From Rotaria macrura (taxonomy: Eukaryota; Rotifera; Eurotatoria; Philodinida; Philodinidae): a stretch of 64,000 nt of DNA. The position numbers and the translations under genes are program-made. Under the pieces are notes generated by a model that was not told the DNA's origin, searched no databases, and worked only from the letters and a program-made list of their open reading frames with translations. The stretch lies in assembly GCA_900239685.1 (NCBI GenBank), contig OENT01000760.1, forward strand, positions 1 to 64,000, given 5' to 3'. Positions 36,379 to 48,456 of this stretch are shown in pieces. How positions within the stretch are numbered: position 1 is the first letter of the stretch; every line of letters begins with the position of its first letter.

Positions 36379-39337
36379 CACATTGGAATAATTGGTTTTC
36401 GAAAAAAAACTGAACACTTTCAACTTTAAATCCTATTTTATTCCGGTATATTATTCATTCTATATCGTTTCATTTTCATGTACCGCATGAGAGAAACATG
36501 AGTAAATAAAAACAACATGTCGTCAAATATTTCCGATGAAACCCGAGAACTAAGTTATGAAATAATGGTGCATCTAAGAAAAATAGAAAAATAAACGAGG
36601 ATCAGTGACTCGTATATCATTTGTTTCTTAACCAATCTTATAATAGCATCATAAATTAGAGATCAATGTTGGCAAAGAAATATGAATGGAGTCATATTTT
36701 TCTTGTGATAAGTTTTAACTTCAACAGTTTCCTTTCTATACTCTTATCGCTATAACATATTTCTTTAAGGTAGCAGACAATTATGGGACGTCTTAATTGA
36801 CGAAAGGAAAAATCTCGAAAAAATTTTGAGAAAGAATTAATGTTGAATGGCTAATGACTCATCTGTTATTAGTTCGTCCTTTTCTTTGTATTTCTTACCA
36901 AAAAAAGCTACTGTTATACAACAACGGCTTAGTATATTATCATCAAGTTTTGGAAATTCCGAAATCGATTAAAAGAATATATTTTTAATCTCTCATTACT
37001 TACGGTAAAGGAGACGAAATCAAAAACAATTATGTTATCTTTTACAGTTCGTATTCACGTGGTAATGCACCGCTTCATAGTCATTTTTTACATCATCTTT
37101 ATTTGTACTGTTTGTTCACTAGTTAACATACTTATCATCAATAAACCATGTATCTATCAAGTACTTCAATTAATTTTACTTTTTACATTTTCGATCCTTT
37201 GCTTCTTCGAGATTTCTAATTCTATATTTTTGGTTCTTGAGATTTTTTTTTTCGTTGTTTTCTTTTCGGGATTTTGCCATTCGATCTTTGTACTTTCGGT
37301 CAACTAACACTGAACCGAGAATTATATTTCATGCTTACACAACAAATTTGAAAATATTACCTTTTCTTCAATAATTATCTTACGTTGATGCAATGCTGTT
37401 TTTCGAGACAACAAATACTTAGTATGATACTAAAAAGTATGTATTTAACTTATGAAGACTCAAGTTTTTCATCTTATTCTCTAGATATCTTAGAGCGTTA
37501 GAAATTAGAAATATTTCCAATAGATTTATGCTCTTTGAAAAAAGTAGTTCAATTAAGCCAGAGCTTTTTGAATGTATCAAATATGATATTTTATTTGATT
37601 AAAATACACACCTGGTAGCTCATAACTGATTTCGTATATATATATATACAGAGAGAGAATAAGAAAATGCATGTTTTTCTACGTAAAAATTTCTATTTTC
37701 GAGATATTTTTATGGTAATAATCGATTTTAACTATCGATACTTCTCTTGAATCTTGTCTTGTGAATATTATTTACAATACAAAAATTGCAATTCAAATCA
37801 AGAAAACGTGACACGGAATGATTACTGATCAGCTTACTAGAAATTTGTTTAGTTAACGATAACTAAAATCATCGCTAGGGAACAGTTCGTGTTTGTTGAG
37901 AAAACTTCAGCAAGTCGACTAAATGCTAAAATGAACATTCTCTCTTGATACTCGAAGAAATTGATCATTCATAAGAGGTAAATTTTCTAAGCATTTAATT
38001 AGCATATTATCTGATAAGAATATCATTTTGAACCCAACTGTAATTATCTGAATGATTTCAAATGAAAATGTTGTTGAAAATTGACTTCACAAACATATGC
38101 ATTTTTAAACACTTTTGTCGTTTGAAAGAAACGACAGTTTATTGTTAGAGAAATTCACCAATACATCAGAACATCATTCAATGTTTTATCTTTCGTAGTC
38201 GAAATGTAATTGTATTTTATACTAGAATTTCACTGCATACTTCCGTTGTACTCCTATTGAAATAGATGCTGTCCATGTCATGGTTTAAAAGAGCGTGTCA
38301 GTTCACTATATACGGAACTTTTCAGTTTACCTCTTTTTAATGATTAGGTAAATAGTATCTATAAAAATCGATCATGATTTTCCTTGGTGTAGACAACGAT
38401 AATTTAAAAAAGAACACTTACACAATAAATTGACCAGCACTTTAAAGTAAATATAATATAAAATTCAACTATAAGCGATGAAAAACTAACGAGAAATGCT
38501 CTAATACTGAATGAGTTATTGTTATTTGTCGAGTATCGTTTCCAAATGTGATGATCTCGAGTTACAGTTTTGAACATAAGGTTTTGAATGCAATCAGAGT
38601 AGAAAATAGACCGCTTGTCTTTTGGCGATTGAATTTTCTTGAATGAAAAGAATTTTCGACGAAATAAAAAGAGCTTAAGAAGTGAACTTTACATATAATC
38701 AAATCTAGTCTTTAGAATTACAATTCTTCAAGTATTTGAACAAAGATTTTCCTCGATCATTACTCTACAATATGAACATAATAAACAGAACTATGTGCAA
38801 CATATCAACTAATGACGTATGAAAGAGATACTTTTGATGTCAAAAATGTCAATGGGAAATTTGCTTTCCATCAAGAGAAGCAAAAAAATTGTTCGATGAT
38901 CGCATTGATTTATATGTACATAGACAGATTTGTCTGATTGTACATCAGTCGTTTCTTTTTTTCATCTCCTTGTATGCATAGATATGTGAACGAGACACGA
39001 CTAGGAAATAGAAGACGAATAAAAAAGAAGAAACGACGACGAAAAGATCAAAAGTTGCATCTCTATTAACTTGACGATGACTGTACAAACGAATGGAAAG
39101 CAGACAAAATCGTATAAGCGCATTTCGGCTAATAACCCCAAGGTAAATACTCATTTAGAAAAAAAGAAAGATGGAGTATTGGGCGTATGTTCAATATTGA
39201 CTATTATACACATAGATACATATAATGTATATGTTTCGGTCATTTTTCGCATTTATTTAACGTGAATCTTTATCATTTCGATCCGATGAAAATGAATCTT
39301 TTATATTGTTTTTGACGAGTATGCACGGACGGACGAC
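36379..39337. other. Intergenic region upstream of the Notch-ligand gene
   Basis: About 3 kb, A+T-rich. It includes a hydrophobic open frame at 37032-37307 (91 codons, Phe/Ile/Ser-rich) that I take as chance, and a short TA run near 37640. I recognise no gene or transposon. The promoter of the gene starting at 39338 presumably lies in the last part, but no motif stands out. Confidence 0.5.
36505..36510 (+). terminator. Possible poly(A) signal of PLAC8 copy C
   Basis: AATAAA 127 bases after the stop codon. It is the first such hexamer I notice downstream of the gene. Confidence 0.5.
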
Positions 39338-42300
39338 ATGGTACAATGGTTCATGATTATTCTTGTTTATGATTTTGCTATACTCAAAGTTCGTTATAAG
39401 AAAACTAACATCATAATTCTTCTTTTCATTACCTTTCATATTCTATTATAGTTATCCTTGAGTGAAGTAACACTTTCATTGCGTTTACTTCATTATAAAA
39501 ATCCACATGGTTTAACATACGAAAATCGTCCGTGTGATACGAGACTTGAACATGATATCAATCGAGACGGTCGATGTGATACGGCATTTTTATTCTGTCT
39601 TGTACGTTTGCCCTTTCAAAATCCACATAATTGTACATTAGGCGATCATTTTACGGGTTTCGTTGGTGCGAATGATATACACTTTATTGACATCGATCAA
39701 CAACAACAAGATAAATTAGATCCGCAACAACGATCATCAGCACTTGTTTCAATATGGTTTCAACCATTAATTTCTTTTCGCTTTAATTATCCGAAGGTAA
39801 ATGAAAATGAACTCTCAGACCGATTTGATGTATCGAATACTATTTATAGACGGGTATCGGTTTAATTGTCGAAGTATTCGATATCGATGATATCGATAAT
39901 CGTACAATTCATGATTCAATTGATTTTTATGGTAGAACATTACTTGATCTTAAAATTTATCCGTCAAGCAAATTAGCCGAAACACAACGAATTTATTTAC
40001 GTAGTTTATTTGGTACTTATACAAATTTAACAGCAGACTTTTCAGTATGAGACATGTGTTTCTTTTATTTTCAATACATTACATTCATCTCTTTATTTAT
40101 TCATAGCTTTATTGTTCGCCGAATTATTATGGAAATTTTTGTGAAAAACATTGTGTACCCACTCAACAACGCTATGATTGCGATTTAACGACAGGACAAA
40201 AGATTTGTAAACATGGATATCTTGGACAAGATTGTCTTAGTGGTACAAATGAAATTTTTCGATTGAGAAAAATTTTTAATTAGCATTCTTCTTTTTTTCC
40301 TCTTCTGTTATGCAAGATGTCCGTGCCTGTGAAGATCAACCGTGTTTAAATAATGGAACGTGTGTTGTGTATCTTGGAAGTTACTTATGTCGATGCCAAA
40401 AAGGATATAGTGGACGAACGTGCGAAATAGGTAGATAGTTGATCTATATTTCTTTTTACATTGATCGATGGCTAAATACTTCCATTAGGTCCGATGCCAA
40501 GATATATGGAGCTAAAATGTAATCCAATGAATTGTATTCATGGAGATTGTTCCATAGATGGAAAATGTATTTGTCATGATGGATGGATGTCCGATTATTG
40601 CAATCAAACTTTGATAATGAGTATAATTGTTAAATTTATTTATTATCTTTCGAAACATGTTATTATTCGAGAGTTGAATCTTTACTTTAAAGGCTTTCGT
40701 TCTTTTGAATTATTCCTCATTTAACAGGAGAAGAGTTTATTAAGTATATTTACCTAAATATTCACAATTTTGATATAATTTACTATGGAGACCAATGTGA
40801 ATTTTGATAATGCATGAATCAAAAATGCATTTTTCAACGTGTCTCTCTATAAGTACTTACGTATTTGATGATCACATCTTTGTTTAGACTTGCAATCGAT
40901 TCAATCCATTCGCGAGCTTTTTCAGTCTTCCTAATTCATGTTCATCGTTCAAGTTCGGCATTTCTAAACTTTATTTATACCACAATATTGAAAAACTGAA
41001 CCCCGGGAGACAAATATACTTTTACACTTTCATTTTGACTCCATACGAGATGACGAATTCTTTCCAGATTTTCTCGGTTTCAATGTCAATTATTACTTGG
41101 GAACGAAGCTGCTTCATTCATTTGTTCTCGTGCGTGCGTGTGTATATAAAGCCTTCCGAAAACTGATCACCATCCGTTCTGAATTCAATTGATAGTCATC
41201 GTTGAACTGCGTTTTCTAAAATCGATTACTTGTAGAAAACTGGGCTTTTCCCTCGAGTATCTAGTTAAAATAAAAGTCAAACATGTCAATGTTCATGTAA
41301 CTCTTTGACTTTGTCAGCCATTTTGAGAATCTTTCAACAAGAACAACCAATAAACAATACATACTCTGATCGTTTCTATGTTGAAAATTTTCACTGATTT
41401 CAATCATTCGTACTACATGCAGTTTGATATCAGTATCGATAACAGCTCTAGTCCTACGACTCAACCGCCTAATCAACTGACCTAGTGCATTCCTAATTAG
41501 TTTAATTTAATGTCGCTTGTATTTTAGGGAATACAATAATGCGTTCAATTTGAAAACAATATTTTAATCAAGGGGGAAACAGCGGATTTCGGATTTTCGG
41601 ACTTTTTCTGAATTTTTGGATTTTCTTTGGATTGTTTGGATTTTCGGATTTTGACATTCCCAAAATTCACCAGCAATCTCCTCGTGAAAATCAAGGAATT
41701 TCGAGCTGAAATTTTTATCATATGTAGGTATTGTGGTTCTTAGAATATTCTGAAATTTTCAGCGTAAACGGATGTTTTCTCCTGAAGATAGTGCGATCGC
41801 AAGTAATACTCATATTTCACAGCACGGTCAGAAAATATTTTTTTCTTGAAAGTTGATTATCTTAAGAAGGAAACATTCGTTTACATTGAAACGTTTAGGA
41901 TATTTTACGAATCACGAGGTCTACATGTGATAAAAATTTCAGCTTGAAATTCCTTCATTTACAAGAGGACCTTCCTGATGGGTTTTGGGATTGCTTTGGG
42001 ATTGGCAATCCCAAAAATCCGCCGTTTCCCCCTTGATTTTAATACGTTGATTGCAATTTACACTAACTTGCCCTCATTCATCTCACTGCTGCAGTAATAA
42101 TTTCTTCTTCTATGAAATTATACCCTACAAAGAATTATGAGCAAATATCGAACTGTACAAGTTATTAATATACCTTCCGACCGATGTCATTGCATTCTAT
42201 ACCCCACTGACACCGGTACCTATCTTTCGAACATTTATACAATGCCATTCATTCGAAATCATAGATCAATATTTATCATATCAGTGATGCATCGTACAGA

Positions 42301-45300
42301 TCGATTGATCTAAACAATCGTTGTTGGATAGATACTCATCATCAACACTTCCTCGTGATTTCGTTTTTTATGTATAATAAATGTCGTTAAGAAACTTGAA
42401 ACCTAGAGACTGGAATTATCATTTTACCAACATATATGTGACTAATATATTTTGCTCGACACTAATAGGTTCAACTGAGATTTAAGATTTGTTTTTTTCT
42501 ACTAACTACCAATAGGAGAATCTGGTTGTGTAAGCCGTCCCTGTCTACACAATTCCACGTGTGAAATATTAGTTGGTGTCAATCCAGCATTTGCCTATCG
42601 TTGCCATTGTCGTCCAGGTTATACTGGACGTAATTGTGAAGTTGGTAAGATGTAGTATATAATGTTTTAAGATTTCAGAACACTTGTTTTCTGTTGTTAA
42701 TTGTTTTCCCAAGCAATCGTCACTTCATGTGAACGATTACAATGTGTTCATGGAAAATGTTTTAAAATAGATTTGTATACAGAAATTTGTGTATGCGAAA
42801 AGAACTGGAGTGGTATCGATTGTTCTCAACGTGTATCACGTGAGTGATAAATAATTATTTATCACTCACTTTTATTTACTATACTTGTATTTACAGTTTC
42901 TTCAACAACCTCAAGATTTGCTCGAACAACAAAATCTATAAAAGAAATGACAAACGTAACGATTCCATCGCCCAAAAATGATCTCCGTGATTATCTTAGT
43001 TGGCTAAATGCAAACTATGGTATAACAAGAACAACAAAATTATTTCAACAATCCGTTACAACACCTATGATATATCATCAATATCGTATGCATAAACAAT
43101 CGATTATAGATTTAGTATCATGATTCTATTTCGCTTAGAATATACACCATGTTTAAGTGCGCCGTGTCTTCATAATTCAACTTGTACTGTTCAATCTGAA
43201 CATGACTTTCTATGTACTTGTACACCGTCCTATTTTGGAACTTACTGTGAAATCGGTAAGTTATATTATGCATTGTCTTATTGAATCATGACATACTGTA
43301 TTGCTACAGAGATGATAGGAATCACACTTCTTCGTAAGTTTAGATTTAGAATAGATTTAGTCAAAAGAAAGAATAGCATGCTAAATTGTATAATTGTCTA
43401 CTCATGTATCGTATTAAATATTTTCTTAAAGAACAAAATCCATGTGAAAGTTCACCATGTCAACATCAAAGCGTTTGTATAACGAAATCAAATCGTACAA
43501 TTCAATGCATTTGTCGCCCACACTATACAGGAAAATTTTGTGAATATCCCGGTAAAGAATTTCGCTTGCTTTTTCGATAAACATTCTTATGAGTGAAAAA
43601 CTTTTAGTACCATTTCCATTACCACCATTAAATCAAAAATGTAATCGGATATGTCTTAATGGGGGTATTTGCTTGGTAAATAGAAGAGATTAAAAGTAAG
43701 AAAACATTACTAATTTCTTGTTTAGATTGATGAAGCTAATCAAGAACAATGTGTTTGTAAATCATCATATGCTGGATTATATTGTGAATTTACTAAAAAT
43801 AATTGTTCGACTAGTGATGGTAAGTCAATGTCAGACAACCGATAGAATTATTTACCTTTTTGGAAAGAAGCACTCGTGAATAGTGAAGAAAATTCGAAGG
43901 TTATTAAAGAAAATGACCGACACAAATCTTCAAGCATAGTTACTAGCATAAACATAAAAATGAATCATGGCGATCTTAATTTCAAGATCACTGTCAGCAT
44001 GCCATGAGAGATTTGTGAACTGTGCAATATATAAGAGCGGGAAAGAAATATACCATATCTTCATAATAACCATCCAGATGGCAATGAAGATTTCCTTGGT
44101 AGTACTAGATCTTCGAATCTTGTTGTGGAGCGAAACAGTCGAATCAGATAGACTTTTTCTCGACACTTGTCAATTCAGATCCCAAAAGACGTCTGGATAA
44201 CATTCCATTCCGTTCGCTTTACAAACTGTGACACAACTTGGCGGTTTATGATCAGCGATCTTACATCAAGAACATGTCGCTTCTGATTCCCTGCTCTATT
44301 TCTGTAAATAAAGATGACGAAGAAATGTGTTCTCAATAGAATTTCCTGATGTCATATTTTAATTGCATCAAGATGGCGACTATAGTCTTGTTTCTAATTA
44401 TGATAATTTATTTAAATTATACATATGAATTTTTCATCAACTTTTACAAAAATAATTCTGCGCGGATTATGTTCATAGTTGTCGTCTTAATCTCTTGAGC
44501 GAATATAATTGAAGCCAGATGATGTTGTTTGAAAAAAGAACTGTTGACATGCATATAATTGATAGGATAAAATCCTTTGTTACGCTTTTATTAGTTTAGC
44601 TTAGGACACCCCTTTCCTTTAATAGAATCAAATGTTTGTTACCTTAAAAGATTACTTTTCACATGCATACTAGTTTAATTCAATTCATGGGAAAAAGCGA
44701 TCATCAGACTAAATCCATAGCTGATGATTCTAACACATGTAATTTCTTATGATTTTATTTGAGAAGAAGTTCATAACACATCAAAATCTACCGATTGATC
44801 ATTTGTCTAAAAAACTGCTAATAATAAAAACTGTAAAAAAAATCTACTGATTGATATGATGAAATTTAATTCATTTGAAAATTTTCACTCTTCATTGGAA
44901 TTAAATCAAAATTAATTCAATGAAAAATTTTCAGAAAAAATTTACTCGTCATAGTACTTAGTTAATCGTCAAATGGAACTGAATGTTCCAATGTTTTTCT
45001 CATCGAATTCTATGAATGACATCACTACGCAGAGAAAAAAGTATTTTTCTTTTTCTAAGATTCCTAAATATGTCTCATTCTAATTGGTGTACAATAAAAC
45101 TAAATGAAGTTTATATTCGCATTAGAAAATTTTTCGTAACCGAAAAAATTGCCACTAACCAAAAATCTAGATCGGTAAATGATGTTATCATGCTACTTGT
45201 TTTTGCTAAATTCATAATACGATATGAAAACAAAGAACGAGAAATGATGATTCTGCTAACTGGAGAGGAAAAGAAAACGTACTAATTAGTCATTGTGAAA

Positions 45301-48238
45301 ATCGATGTATTCAAACGACATATTTGACTGTTTGAATAATCACTTTCGGTTTGATTTAGTAGAAGTGACAACATAAAATACATTCATAATGTAGTAGGGT
45401 TCATCAAGAAAAAACTTGTTTGTTTTTCAGGCAAAAATTCTATGTTAAAAACATCGAATGTTCCATACAGTGATGGTTTTACAATCAAGAATTTTTGAAG
45501 GAGAATTTATTGAATGTGTGAGTACAATGTAGAATTAGAATGAAAGAAAAATTATTCGACTTTGAATGAAGGGCACATTTTAATTGAGTCTAACAATCAA
45601 CGAGTCCGTTCATAGGATGGTGATAAAAATAAAGGATTGAATTCAGTAAGTTCTCACCAAGAAATTTAATAATAAAAACTATTCTGTTGAATTTTATCTA
45701 CATTAAACTTGAGTATGCATCAGTAGTAAATATCGAGATTTGTGTTGATGAACACTCTAGATTTGTAATATATTAGATTGTCCACAAGCATACTTGATTG
45801 CTGTTGTCAAATAGTTATCCAATTCCTAATTTTTGCAATGTTACCCTTGAAATGAATTCAGTTACATCTGTTCACTAGCAATTTATTGATTAGTTGAGAT
45901 GAAACTTTAGTATCGAATATGGAAGAGAAGACAACAAATTTTATTAGTCTACATGTAATTCTGTTCTACAATTCTTCTGCATGGAGAGAAAACAAAAATC
46001 TATGCAGACTAATGACCTTATTAGTAACCATTTTACATCAGTCAGATGAAATCAATGCATATTTGATTGATGAATATATCTGTCTATGACTTTGTATGAG
46101 ATGAGAACGATGCCAAAAGTATCGAGTTTAGCGATCGATTAAAAATTCTATTAGGAATAAAATGTTGAAATATTTGTTTCAGTTAATTGCATCTGTTCTT
46201 CAACGATTTATACCCGATAGCAATTTCAGAAGTGTCATTGATAAAATAACTACTCTACTTGAATATGAGTCTCGTCCGTATGTTAATAATATAGATAGGA
46301 GAACGAAGCACATAGAAAGTTTGTGGCAAAGATGAAAGAGTAGAACGACAGGAGACTCGTACTTTATTTCATGTGTAAGACTAGTTTTGAGTGCATAAGT
46401 ACGATATATTGTTTGTTGTTGTTGCATCTAACTAATGTAATGGAAAAATATATACAAAACTATTTTTACCACCACATGTGGATAAAATACTTCTTTCCTT
46501 ATTTCTAATCATATGTAAAAGTATTCAACAACAAAAACCACGAGTTAAACATACCATGCATCTTACTTTGTTACGATAGTAGCTGCAAAACTTATTCGAT
46601 CATTTATCAATACTTATCTTAGGAACGATCGAGAAACATAGAAAAAAACATTCACTTGAGTTTTCAACAAAAGCACGTATCACATAACATAATGTATATT
46701 ATGGGAAAAGAACTACTTGGCAAAAATTAATTTCTTCAAGTGTTGATTATTCATCAAGTTTTTTGGTATTAGAGTCAACGATTTGAGTATTAGACATTTT
46801 TTTTAAACAACTCATCAATTTTTTTCCCGCGAAAATGTACAGTGTAAGTTCGAACATGACATCCTGTAATCTTCTCTGACTCCTTAAAGCAAATAACACT
46901 AATCAAGTTTGACGAGCATAGAATGATTTGCCGTAGAATGCGCAGTGTTCGCGATTATACAAATATCTGATAAAGTTATCCAATGTTTACTGATGATTAT
47001 TAATAGTTTTGGTAGCATCTATTACAGTCAACGGCTGTTATCGGCAGAGAATGCGAGCTGTAGCTACAGCTACATAATTGTTAACATTGTAAAAAAACTT
47101 GATGTTTTGTTCCGTCAACTCTACTCAACAATATTGAATGGCATTGGAAGATCGAGAAAAGAAATATACCAAAAAATTAGTTAAGACAAGTTTTTGTTCC
47201 ATCCTGGTTCGTGTTTGAATATCTATTTACAAACGGCTTTTACATCATAAGAAATCTCATTATAATCATTCATTCATTTAACTGTCTAGAATCTTTCTCG
47301 TGTAGTTTTCTTCTTCAATACATAAACTAATCAAAGACCTATTTAGTTTTACAGATTCGAGAATGCAAAAGAATTTAATCGTATAGAGAATAATCAATAG
47401 AAAAAAGCTACTTAGTCATTCATATTTTTCACCATTACTAAGCAAATCAATTATCTATCGTTTACTTCATTTCTTCAAAACTGTAATGTATATTTCATTA
47501 CTACAATCTTATTACTAAATTATCTATTGGGTTATGTAGAACGTGTAAGTTTTATTTTGAAAAATCGTCTCTTAAAAATCGAATCTGAGCATTTTATTTG
47601 TGACAAATGGAAACTTTCATTGAGAAGTCTTGCGAATAGTATCATCGATATTTTACTTGATATAATTCATGTGATTATGAATGCATATTCTACTAGATCC
47701 ATCATGTAAAATTGATCCATGTTTATCGTTTCCATGTTTATTCAATGGTACATGTCATACATTATCGTCAACTAAAAATTATACATGTTCATGTCCCGAA
47801 GAGTACACAGGTGAGCGGTGCGAATTCGAAATCTACTCTGATCAAACAAACGGTCAAGCACGTGATTCAACTTTAAATCAAACCGAAAATAATACAATCG
47901 ATCTTTGGCCATTAGCTATTGTATTTGGTTATATATTTTCGTTAATGCTAGTTTTTATAATCATTTGGTTTTTGTGGTAAACATTCGCATGCATAATATT
48001 TTGTTTGTTGTTCTGAAACATTTTCTATTATCTAAGGTATGGTTTAACAGTACGGCCACAATCATATATTCCATATGGAGAACGTCTCAGTGATCGTTAT
48101 CAACCATATCGTCTAGGTGTTAGTAATCCACTTTTTTTTACAAATCAAGAATATAATACGCCAATATCAAAAACGTGGTCCACGCCAGCAACAACAATAT
48201 CGAATCTTGATCAATGGACACGAACAATAACTCGTTAG
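39338..48238 (+). CDS. Notch-ligand-like (Delta/Jagged-type) membrane protein
   Basis: Fifteen exons (39338-39388, 39452-39796, 39850-40044, 40107-40242, 40317-40430, 40489-40620, 42516-42644, 42714-42839, 42897-43085, 43139-43255, 43432-43551, 43608-43675, 43726-43819, 47697-47976, 48037-48238) give 765 codons before the stop, all in phase. Order: hydrophobic start MVQWFMIILVYDFAIL as a likely signal peptide; MNNL domain (exons 2-3); DSL domain with all six Cys (YCSPNYYGNFCEKHC to GYLGQDC, exon 4); eight EGF-like modules in mostly phase-1 exons, interrupted after the fourth by a Ser/Thr-rich linker (exon 9); one transmembrane helix (LAIVFGYIFSLMLVFIIIWF); and a 66-residue cytoplasmic tail. 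DSL ligands activate Notch on neighbouring cells. The first exon uses a weak donor (AAA/GTTCGT), so the start is less certain than the rest. The tail ends TRTITR, without a typical PDZ-binding end. Confidence 0.9.
41561..42043. mobile_element. Palindromic hAT-type element with 8-bp target duplication, in an intron
   Basis: ATTTTAAT flanks both ends (41561-41568, 42036-42043). The 467-bp element (41569-42035) starts CAAGGGGGAAACAGCGGATTT and ends with the inverse, AAATCCGCCGTTTCCCCCTTG. The inversion continues inward: GGAATTTCGAGCTGAAATTT on the left is answered by AAATTTCAGCTTGAAATTCC on the right, so most of the element folds on itself. It lies in the intron between EGF 2 and EGF 3 of the Notch-ligand gene. 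No transposase frame. The perfect 8-bp duplication places it with hAT transposons. Confidence 0.85.
43820..47696 (+). other. Long intron of the Notch-ligand gene
   Basis: A 3.9-kb intron before the exon carrying the last EGF and the membrane helix. A+T-rich, no recognisable exon or transposon ends. A small imperfect hairpin lies near 44870-44940. Long introns are candidate places for enhancers, but no sequence sign of one is claimed. Confidence 0.55.
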
Positions 48239-48262
48239 AATTATTTCAAAGAAAAAAAAAAG

Positions 48263-48268
48263 AATAAA
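48263..48268 (+). terminator. Likely poly(A) signal of the Notch-ligand gene
   Basis: AATAAA 24 bases after the stop codon, in the 218-base space before the convergent OFD1-like gene. It implies a very short 3' UTR. Confidence 0.5.
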
Positions 48269-48456
48269 CTAAAAACAAAACGATGATATCTAAGAATATT
48301 CGCTACGCTTGATGTTGTTTCGTTCGCTCATTCGCTCGCTCTTTCTCTCTCTTTGTCTGCTTCATAAGTACTATGTACACATTGAATGGAAAAAATAGCA
48401 ACAGTAAAATCGATGAGCAGCAAAAACACAAGAAAGAAAAAAACGCATGATTATCA

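Noticed and set aside
37032-37307. Hydrophobic 91-codon frame
   Set aside because: Phe/Ile-rich translation of T-rich DNA with no splice partners or motif; probably not a membrane protein gene.
44870-44940. Imperfect hairpin in a Notch-ligand intron
   Set aside because: Short, A+T-rich and without end motif or duplication; expected by chance at this composition.
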